From Aurantimonas sp. HBX-1 (GTDB taxonomy: Bacteria > Pseudomonadota > Alphaproteobacteria > Rhizobiales > Rhizobiaceae), in the NCBI RefSeq assembly GCF_021391535.1, contig NZ_CP090066.1, forward strand, positions 881,501 to 945,500: a stretch of 64,000 nt of DNA. Reading direction: 5' to 3'. The notes under the pieces are model-generated. The model was given only the letters and a program-made list of their open reading frames with translations. It was not told the origin of the DNA and did no database searches. Made by a program: the position numbers and the translations under genes. Below, in pieces: positions 58,492-64,000 of this stretch (position 1 is the stretch's first letter; every line of letters starts with the position of its first letter).

Positions 58492-60588
58492 ATGACCGCC
58501 GATATTCTGAAGCCGCGCCGGGTCGAGGCCCCCAGTGTCACCGGCGGCCGCGACATCGGCTTCGCGATCGCGGTGGTGCTGGTCCTCACGGTCCTGTTCA
58601 TTCCGATCCCGTCTTTCCTGATCGACATCGGCCTGGCCTTCTCGATCGCGCTGTCCGTGCTGATCCTGATGGTCGCGCTCTGGATCCAGAGGCCGCTCGA
58701 CTTCTCCGCCTTCCCGACCGTGCTGCTGCTCGCCACGATGATGCGCCTGTCGCTCAACATCGCGACGACCCGCGTCATCCTCTCCGAAGGCCATCAGGGC
58801 GTGAACGCGGCTGGCCACGTCATCGGCGGCTTCTCGCAGTTCGTCATGGGCGGCGATTTCGTCATCGGCATCGTCGTCTTCCTGATCCTGATCATCGTCA
58901 ACTTCCTCGTCATCACGAAGGGCGCGACCCGGATCGCCGAAGTCGGCGCGCGCTTCACGCTCGACGCCATCCCCGGCAAGCAGATGGCGATCGACGCCGA
59001 TCTCTCCGCCGGCCTCATCGACGAGCGCCAGGCGCAGGCCCGCCGCCAGGAACTGGAGGAGGAAAGCTCCTTCTTCGGTTCGATGGACGGCGCCTCGAAA
59101 TTCGTCCGCGGCGATGCGATCGCGGGACTGATCATCACCGCCGTCAACATCTTCGGCGGCATCATCATCGGCATCACCCGCCACGAAATGGATGCCGCCA
59201 GCGCCGCGGACGTGTTCACCAAGCTGTCGGTGGGCGACGGGCTGGTGACGCAGATCCCGGCGCTGATCGTCTCGCTGGCGGCCGGCCTGCTGGTGTCCAA
59301 GGGCGGCAACCGCGGCGCGGCGCAACTCGCCGTCATCGGCCAGCTCGGCTTCTATCCCCGCGCCATGGCGGTGTCGGGCGTGCTGATGGCGATCCTCGCC
59401 TTCCTGCCGGGCCTGCCCTTCGTCCCGTTCTTCATCCTCGGCGCCGGCCTCGGGACGCTCGCCTACATCATTCCGCGGCAGCGCCGGGACGAACTGCGCA
59501 AGGTCGAGGAAGTCCGCAACGAGGAAGAGAAGCTCGCCGTCGAGGCGGAACGGACCTCGGTCAAGGAATCGCTGAAGATCGTCGAGATCGAGCTGGTGCT
59601 CGGCAAGCAGACCTCGGCGCACCTGGTACTGAAGCGCGAGGAACTTGCCCATCGGGTGCAGAAGATGCGTCGCCGCTTTGCCGCCCGCTACGGCTTCGTG
59701 GTTCCGGAAATCAAGCTGTCGGACGATCTCTCCGTCGATTCGAAATCCTACCAGATCAAGATCCACGGCACGGTGGTCGCGACCCAGGCGCTGCGGCTCG
59801 GCGACCTGATGATCGTGCTCGGCGATGCCGGCAAACCCGACATGCCGCACGACATCACCAAGGAACCGGCCTTCGGCATGCGCGCCGCCTGGGTCTCCGG
59901 CAGCTTTGCCGAGGAGGCGCGCCGACAGGGCTTCGAGCCGATCGACACGCTGTCGATCATGCTGACGCACCTGTCCGAGGTCATCCGCAACAACCTCGCG
60001 CAGCTCCTCTCTTATAAGGACATGCGGGCGCTGACCGAGCGGCTGGAGCCGGAATACAAGCGGCTGATCGACGAGATCATCCCGTCGCACATGTCGTATT
60101 CAGGTCTGCAGGCGGTGCTCAAGCTGCTGCTCGCCGAGCGGGTCTCGATCCGCAACCTCAATTTGATCCTCGAGGCGATCGCCGAGATCGCGCCGCATGT
60201 GCGGAGATCGGAGCAGATCGTCGAGCACGTGCGCATGCGCATGGCCCAGCAGATCTGCGGCGATCTGCTGCACGACGGCAAGCTCGGCGTCCTGCGGCTC
60301 GGGAACCAGTGGGATCTCGCCTTCCACCAGGCGCTGAAGCGCGACGCCAAGGGCGACGTGATCGAGTTCGACATCGATCCGCGCATCGTCGAGCAGTTCG
60401 CCACCGAGGCCACCAAGGTCATCCGGGAGAAGATGGACCAGGGCGAGATGTTCGTGCTCGTCGCGGCGCCGGACGCCCGGCCCTATGTCCGGATGATGAT
60501 CGAGCGGATCTTCGTCAACCTGCCGGTGCTCTCGCATGTGGAGATCGCCCGCGGCATCGACATCAAGACGGTCGGGTCGATCTCGTGA
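58492..60588 (+). CDS. flhA: Flagellar export gate protein FlhA
   Basis: Protein of 698 residues. It has about eight membrane helices in the first 330 residues (RRVEAPSVTGGRDIGFAIAVVLVLTVLFIPIPSFLIDIGLAFSIALSVLILMVAL ...), the FHIPEP-like conserved cytoplasmic loop around DAIPGKQMAIDADLSAGLIDERQAQARRQELEEESSFFGSMDGASKFVRGDAIAGLIIT, and a C-terminal cytoplasmic domain that docks chaperone-substrate complexes. fliR overlaps its stop by four bases. Confidence 0.97.
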   Translation: MTADILKPRRVEAPSVTGGRDIGFAIAVVLVLTVLFIPIPSFLIDIGLAFSIALSVLILMVALWIQRPLDFSAFPTVLLLATMMRLSLNIATTRVILSEGHQGVNAAGHVIGGFSQFVMGGDFVIGIVVFLILIIVNFLVITKGATRIAEVGARFTLDAIPGKQMAIDADLSAGLIDERQAQARRQELEEESSFFGSMDGASKFVRGDAIAGLIITAVNIFGGIIIGITRHEMDAASAADVFTKLSVGDGLVTQIPALIVSLAAGLLVSKGGNRGAAQLAVIGQLGFYPRAMAVSGVLMAILAFLPGLPFVPFFILGAGLGTLAYIIPRQRRDELRKVEEVRNEEEKLAVEAERTSVKESLKIVEIELVLGKQTSAHLVLKREELAHRVQKMRRRFAARYGFVVPEIKLSDDLSVDSKSYQIKIHGTVVATQALRLGDLMIVLGDAGKPDMPHDITKEPAFGMRAAWVSGSFAEEARRQGFEPIDTLSIMLTHLSEVIRNNLAQLLSYKDMRALTERLEPEYKRLIDEIIPSHMSYSGLQAVLKLLLAERVSIRNLNLILEAIAEIAPHVRRSEQIVEHVRMRMAQQICGDLLHDGKLGVLRLGNQWDLAFHQALKRDAKGDVIEFDIDPRIVEQFATEATKVIREKMDQGEMFVLVAAPDARPYVRMMIERIFVNLPVLSHVEIARGIDIKTVGSIS

Positions 60589-61340
60589 CACCGGAACTGT
60601 CGGAACTCTTCTTCGCGCTGTTCCTGATCTTCTGCCGCATCGGCGCCTGCCTGATGCTGCTGCCCGGGTTTTCCTCCTCGCGCATCCCCGTGCAGATCCG
60701 GCTCTTCCTCTCCTTCGCGATCTCGCTGGCGCTGTCGCCGGGCCTGCTGCCGACGATCCAGCCGCTGGTCGCGGCCGCCGACGACAATGGGCGGCTTGCC
60801 CTGATGGCGACCGAGCTGCTCAACGGCATGTTCATCGGCCTGCTCGGTCGCAGCTTCATGATCGCGCTGCAGTTCGCCGGCCACGTCATGGCCAATTCGA
60901 TCGGCATGGGCATGGCGATGGGCGGGGCCATCGAGGACAACGAACCGTCCCCGGCGCTGGTCACGCTGGTGACGCTGACTGCGACGACGATGATCTTCGT
61001 CCTCAATCTGCACGCCGAGATCGCGCGGGCGCTGGTCGCTTCCTATACCGCCATGCCCACGGCGGCCGGCTTCTCGGTGCGCGGCAACCTCGCCAGCATC
61101 GCCGACAATCTCGACGAGGCCTTCCTGCTCTGCCTGCGCATCTCCAGCCCGTTCCTGCTCTATGGAATCGTGGTCAACTTCGCGATCGGCCTGGCCAACA
61201 AGCTGACGCCGACCATCCCGGTCTACTTCATCTCGCTGCCGTTCGTGCTCGCCGGCGGGCTGGTGCTGTTCGCCTACACGATCGGCGACTTCCTGGTGAT
61301 CTTCCTGCAGGCCTTCGAGGCGTGGGTGGTGGCGGGATGA
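60585..61340 (+). CDS. fliR: Flagellar export gate protein FliR
   Basis: Protein of 251 residues from GTG 60585, overlapping flhA by four bases. It has six membrane segments; LFFALFLIFCRIGACLMLLPGFSSSRIPVQIRLFLSFAISLALSP and IGLANKLTPTIPVYFISLPFVLAGGLVLFAYTIGDFLVIFLQAF are FliR landmarks. It caps the FliP5-FliQ4-FliR1 export gate. Its stop overlaps the fliJ candidate. Confidence 0.95.
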   Translation: MTPELSELFFALFLIFCRIGACLMLLPGFSSSRIPVQIRLFLSFAISLALSPGLLPTIQPLVAAADDNGRLALMATELLNGMFIGLLGRSFMIALQFAGHVMANSIGMGMAMGGAIEDNEPSPALVTLVTLTATTMIFVLNLHAEIARALVASYTAMPTAAGFSVRGNLASIADNLDEAFLLCLRISSPFLLYGIVVNFAIGLANKLTPTIPVYFISLPFVLAGGLVLFAYTIGDFLVIFLQAFEAWVVAG

Positions 61341-61744
61341 GCCAGGAGCACGAGCGGCTGCGGCGTCTCGACCGGATCCTCAAGGTGCAGCGGCAGAAGC
61401 GCATGCTGGAGGAATGGCGCCTCGTGCATCTGCGCGAGGAACGCGCGGCCATCGACCGATCGACCGCCGAGCTGATCGCCAGCCTGGGGACGGAATCGGC
61501 CCTGCACGGCCTGTTCATCGGGGCGCAGGTCAACGGGTTACGGCGCAACGATGTCGCCCGGCAGTCCAACGACCACCTCCAGGCGGCGGCGGAGGTGCGG
61601 ATCCGCGCCGCGCGACGGTCGGAAAAGGGCGTCGAGAAGGTGCGGGGCGAAGCCGCCCAGCTGTCGGCGGCCGAGGACGAGGCGAGCGACCTCCGGTCCA
61701 CCATCGAAGGCCATCTCGGGCGCGCCCGGACAAGCTTCGAATAA
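61337..61744 (+). CDS. FliJ-like small coiled-coil protein (candidate)
   Basis: Protein of 135 residues overlapping fliR by four bases. It is almost wholly helical and charged (RLRRLDRILKVQRQKRMLEEWRLVHLREERAAIDRSTAELIAS ... RIRAARRSEKGVEKVRGEAAQLSAAEDEASDLRSTIEGHL), with no membrane helix. FliJ is a ~145-residue antiparallel coiled coil that links FliI to FlhA. Size, architecture and position right after flhA-fliR make FliJ the best guess; no sequence motif proves it. Confidence 0.6.
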   Translation: MSQEHERLRRLDRILKVQRQKRMLEEWRLVHLREERAAIDRSTAELIASLGTESALHGLFIGAQVNGLRRNDVARQSNDHLQAAAEVRIRAARRSEKGVEKVRGEAAQLSAAEDEASDLRSTIEGHLGRARTSFE

Positions 61745-61795
61745 GCCCGCGCCGCTACAAGCCGAAGCCACGACCCAGCCCAGCGACCAGGATCG

Positions 61796-62293
61796 ATGAC
61801 GATAGCGCCCCTGAAATATCCCGGCCCGATGGCGCCGACCGCGGCAGCCGCGAAGCCGGCCGCCGCGCCCGCCGGCCGGGCCGCGGACGTCGCCGCGGAT
61901 TTCTCCGCAGCACTGGACGCCGTCGGAGCACCCGCAGGCGCCGGGGCCTCGATGTCCCGCCCGATCGCGCCGCTCGTCGCCCACAAGTCGCGCGTCGCGC
62001 CGCCGCTGGAGCAGTTCGAGGGCTTCGTGCTGCGCAGCTTCGTGGAATCGATGCTGCCGAGCGAGGCCTCGAGCTATTTCGGCAGCGGCACCGCCGGCGA
62101 AGTCTGGCGGTCGATGATGGCCGAGGAGATCGGCAACGAGCTCGCCAGGGGCGGCGGCATCGGCATTGCCGCCTCCATCGCCGGCCACCGCGGCGGCGAT
62201 GCGATGCAGGGCGACGATGCCGCCCTGAACGACATGCTCCGCGACAGCGACGTCGCGCGGGCCGGCGCTGCGCGCCTCGACACAACCAGATAG
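61796..62293 (+). CDS. flgJ: Rod-binding protein (FlgJ N-terminal domain)
   Basis: Protein of 165 residues. After an Ala/Pro-rich start, the central part (PLEQFEGFVLRSFVESMLPSEASSYFGSGTAGEVWRSMMAEEIGNELARGGGIGIAASI) is the rod-binding domain of FlgJ. The muramidase domain of enteric FlgJ is missing, as is general in alphaproteobacteria, so a separate lytic enzyme must open the wall. It is 51 bases after the fliJ candidate. Confidence 0.9.
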   Translation: MTIAPLKYPGPMAPTAAAAKPAAAPAGRAADVAADFSAALDAVGAPAGAGASMSRPIAPLVAHKSRVAPPLEQFEGFVLRSFVESMLPSEASSYFGSGTAGEVWRSMMAEEIGNELARGGGIGIAASIAGHRGGDAMQGDDAALNDMLRDSDVARAGAARLDTTR

Positions 62294-62304
62294 GGAATCA
62301 TGCT

Positions 62305-62655
62305 TTGAACATCGCGCTCGCCAAGGCCGTCGACCGGCTCGAAGACATCCTCGCCGCGGAGACCGCCGCGCTCGACAGCGGCACGTCGATCGACCTCGCC
62401 GAAATCACCGGCCGCAAGAACCAGAGCCTGCTGGAACTCACCCGGCTCGCCAAGAGCGTCCCGGCGGATCGCGATCCGCTGCTCGACCAGCGGCTCGGCC
62501 GCCTCCGGGAGGTCGTCGAGGCCAACCGGCGCATGCTCGAACTGCACGTGCGCGCCAGCCACGACATCTCCACGCTGATCGCCCGTTCGATCGCGGAAGC
62601 CGAATCCGACGGCACCTACAGCGCCTCGCTCGGCCGCCGGGATGCCTCCCGGTGA
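62305..62655 (+). CDS. FlgN-like export chaperone (candidate)
   Basis: Protein of 116 residues starting at TTG 62305 (LNIALAKAVDRLEDILAAETAALD). No good ATG exists upstream, and AGGGA at 62292-62296 fits as Shine-Dalgarno. All helical: an N-terminal helix, ITGRKNQSLLELTRLAK and RLREVVEANRRMLELHVRASHDISTLIARSIAEAESDGTYSA. FlgN chaperones of FlgK/FlgL share this size and KxxLLxEL-like pattern. Next to the rod-binding gene this is a likely FlgN, but the match is by pattern. Confidence 0.6.
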   Translation: MNIALAKAVDRLEDILAAETAALDSGTSIDLAEITGRKNQSLLELTRLAKSVPADRDPLLDQRLGRLREVVEANRRMLELHVRASHDISTLIARSIAEAESDGTYSASLGRRDASR

Positions 62656-63113
62656 TCAAGCTCATCGCCGTCGGCCTGTGGGTGGCGGTCGTGGCGCTCG
62701 GCTCGAGTTACGTCATGGCGACGATGGGCGGCGGCGGAGAGGCCGAAGCCGCCGCGGAGCCGAGCTACTTCGCCGGGCTCGACTATCGCACCACCGACAA
62801 CATCACCATTCCGATGATCTCGGACGCGGCGATCCAGGGCTACATCCTGGCCCGCTTCGTCTACACGATCGACGGCCAGACGGTCGCGCAGCTGAAGGTC
62901 CCGCCGGATCCGTTCATCCTCGACGAGGCGTTCCGCCGCCTCTACGCCACCGAGGGGTTCGATTTTGCCAAGCCCGAGCGCTTCGACCTGCCGGCCCTGA
63001 CCAACGACATCCGCAACGCCGTCAATGCGCGCTACGGCCAGGAACTGGTGCGGGAGATCCTGGTCGAGCAATTCGACTACGTCGCCAAGTCCGAGGTTCG
63101 CAACGGCGCATAG
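62652..63113 (+). CDS. Small membrane-anchored periplasmic protein, FliL-like architecture
   Basis: Protein of 153 residues from GTG 62652, overlapping the preceding stop. One N-terminal helix (about 4-24, LIAVGLWVAVVALGSSYVMA) then a periplasmic domain (DNITIPMISDAAIQGYILARFVYTIDGQTVAQL ... LTNDIRNAVNARYGQELVREILVEQFDYVAKSE). The pattern of a strand carrying VYTIDG, then a helix, then LVREILVEQFDYV recalls FliL, but a true fliL is at 29225. It is the last gene of the flagellar run. Function unknown. Confidence 0.72.
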   Translation: MIKLIAVGLWVAVVALGSSYVMATMGGGGEAEAAAEPSYFAGLDYRTTDNITIPMISDAAIQGYILARFVYTIDGQTVAQLKVPPDPFILDEAFRRLYATEGFDFAKPERFDLPALTNDIRNAVNARYGQELVREILVEQFDYVAKSEVRNGA

Positions 63114-63130
63114 CGGCCGGCGACCGGCCG
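63114..63130. terminator. GC hairpin between convergent genes
   Basis: CGGCCGG (63114-63120), CGA loop, CCGGCCG (63124-63130), between the stop of the FliL-like gene and the stop of the PilZ gene. No T-tract, so only a weak terminator call. Confidence 0.35.
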
Positions 63131-63131
63131 G

Positions 63132-63485
63132 TCAGTCGGGCAGCGCGTAATAGCGTCCCGACAGGCGTGTGATCTCGGCCGGGCTGGCGGCGCGTGCCGG
63201 ACCGGCGAAACGCACGCCCATCTCCATCGCGTCCGTCCAGACGATCGAGGCGGCGCGCAGCGTGCGCTCCGACTCGTCGAAGACGACGATCCGCGCGGGC
63301 AGGGGCCGCGCTTCGTAGCGCAGGATCCGCGCGCCGTTGGCCGAACTGTCGAGCGTCGTGCCGTCCTGGATGAAGCGGCCGCCGGTGGTGACGAGCTTGA
63401 CCGGCCGCAGGCGCGTGCGCCGGCGGCTCGCGATGCGGCTTTCCTGCCCGGTCGGAAGCGGCGGCGGTTCCATGGCCCCCAGCAT
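63132..63485 (-). CDS. PilZ-domain protein (possible c-di-GMP effector)
   Basis: Protein of 117 residues. The c-di-GMP-binding motifs are close to consensus: an Arg-rich N-terminal stretch RIASRRRTRLRPVKLV (RxxxR) and LDSSANGARI (DxSxxG). Strands typical of a PilZ beta-barrel follow (PLPARIVVFDESERTLRAASIVWTDAMEMGVRFAG). An in-frame ATG at 63473 (MEPPPLPT) is an alternative start. It is convergent to the flagellar run, so c-di-GMP control of motility is plausible but not shown. Confidence 0.82.
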   Translation of the reverse strand: MLGAMEPPPLPTGQESRIASRRRTRLRPVKLVTTGGRFIQDGTTLDSSANGARILRYEARPLPARIVVFDESERTLRAASIVWTDAMEMGVRFAGPARAASPAEITRLSGRYYALPD

Positions 63486-63565
63486 AGGCGCCGATTACCA
63501 AGGAATCCTGAAAATCCGACCGGACCCGCTCGAGCGGCGCCGGCCAGGACCCGCTCTTACGAAGC

Positions 63566-63571
63566 GTTAAC
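63566..63571. promoter_or_regulatory. GTTAAC hexamer upstream of the last gene
   Basis: One GTTAAC in AAGCGTTAACGCGG, about 60 bases before the ATG at 63630; CGTTAACG is a palindrome. It is the same hexamer as found before the flagellins and fliF. Confidence 0.3.
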
Positions 63572-63629
63572 GCGGCGATGCGAAGGTAGCTGCACACCGG
63601 CCCAGGAGAGCCGGCGGCGCGGAGCAACC

Positions 63630-64000
63630 ATGTCCAGCATCGACCCCTCGGCATTCGGCAATGCCGGACGCTACACGCCCGACCGGCTGTCGCGGGTTCT
63701 CGCCACCACGCTGCTGCTGCTGTCGACCGGGTTCTTCTCGGCGGTCGTCGCCATCTCGCACATCGATCCGGGCTATTTCGACCGGCTGCTGCTCTCGGCC
63801 ATGCAGGACGGGCTGGATCCGATCGAGACCGGCTCGACCGAAAAGGCCGACGAGTCCGGCATCACACCGCTGCCGGTGCCGCATCGCGTGCGTCCCCACC
63901 AGCTGACGCCGCAGGACTTCCAGATCGTCATGGTCTTCGGCGGCGAAGCCCATCTCGCCTCGCCGGGCGAACTCTGGCGGGTGCGGGTGAATTCGCTGGT
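63630..64000 (+). CDS. Membrane-anchored protein, N-terminal part (cut by window end)
   Basis: Starts at ATG 63630 (GGAG 8 bases upstream) and stays open through 64000. After ~25 polar residues there is a membrane helix (about 24-44, LATTLLLLSTGFFSAVVAISHI), then a probable periplasmic part (DPGYFDRLLLSAMQDGLDPIETGSTEKADESG ... PQDFQIVMVFGGEAHLASPGELWRVRVNSL). I do not recognise the family. The 144 bases upstream hold the divergent PilZ start and a GTTAAC hexamer. Confidence 0.75.
   Translation, partial: MSSIDPSAFGNAGRYTPDRLSRVLATTLLLLSTGFFSAVVAISHIDPGYFDRLLLSAMQDGLDPIETGSTEKADESGITPLPVPHRVRPHQLTPQDFQIVMVFGGEAHLASPGELWRVRVNSL

Noticed and set aside
58252..60090. A 612-codon minus-strand open frame over flhA
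   Set aside because: Antisense artefact of high G+C; flhA is unmistakable.
1..64000. CRISPR arrays, tRNA or rRNA genes, insertion sequences, prophage genes
   Set aside because: No regularly spaced repeats, cloverleaf-like runs, transposase motifs or phage genes were found on reading through; the only long repeats are receptor and flagellin paralogues.

Overview
The window comes from a GC-rich alphaproteobacterium. Gene content and order (flaF-flbT beside a minimal flgD, motE and motC, a Rem-type regulator, a che operon of the form cheS-cheY-cheA-cheW-cheR-cheB-cheY-cheD-cheT-fliF) point to Hyphomicrobiales, perhaps an Aurantimonadaceae- or Rhizobiaceae-like member. The family placement is inferred from synteny only; there is no rRNA gene here.

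Region 1 (1-7.8 kb) is a catabolic and uptake block. It holds the 3' end of an M20-type N-carbamoyl amidohydrolase, a MazE/MazF toxin-antitoxin pair wedged into the operon, dihydropyrimidinase (hydA), an opposing cupin gene, and a four-gene ABC importer (ATPase, two SsuC-type permeases, NMT1/THI5-type binding protein). Together they fit reductive pyrimidine or hydantoin degradation with substrate uptake. A convergent MetE-C-terminal-like methyltransferase gene follows beyond a terminator.

Region 2 (7.8-16.4 kb) has a complete TRAP transporter (DctP, DctQ, DctM) and, converging on it, a marR - RND adaptor - RND pump operon. The adaptor carries a C-terminal peptidoglycan-binding domain, and a long perfect palindrome overlies the putative marR promoter.

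Region 3 (16.4-63.1 kb) is an almost uninterrupted flagellar and chemotaxis island. fliI and flgF run leftward. Everything from motA runs rightward: motA, fliM, a small coiled-coil gene, fliN, fliG, flhB, an unknown gene, flgB, flgC, fliE, flgG, flgA, flgI, motE, flgH, fliL, fliP; two flagellins; two chemoreceptors with nearly identical signalling domains; cheS, cheY1, cheA, cheW, cheR, cheB, cheY2, cheD, cheT; fliF, a fliH candidate, motB, motC, fliK, rem; flgE, flgK, flgL, flaF, flbT, flgD, fliQ, flhA, fliR, a fliJ candidate, a rod-binding (FlgJ N-domain) gene, a flgN candidate and a small FliL-like gene. Start and stop codons often overlap, implying translational coupling. This covers basal body, export gate, C-ring, stator, hook, filament and signalling. 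I saw no visN/visR, fliO, flgM or flagellar sigma-factor gene.

Region 4 (63.1-64 kb) has a leftward PilZ-domain gene and the start of a membrane-anchored protein cut by the window edge.

The most interesting signals are the MazEF insertion in the pyrimidine operon, paired GTTAAC motifs in front of flagellin genes and fliF (one pair with OmpR/PhoB-type 11-bp spacing, next to a Rem regulator that lacks the phospho-acceptor Asp), a CheZ-like DxxxQ motif in CheT, the 883-bp repeat shared by the two chemoreceptor genes, and several unassigned small flagellar genes. I found no tRNA, rRNA, insertion sequence, prophage or CRISPR array.
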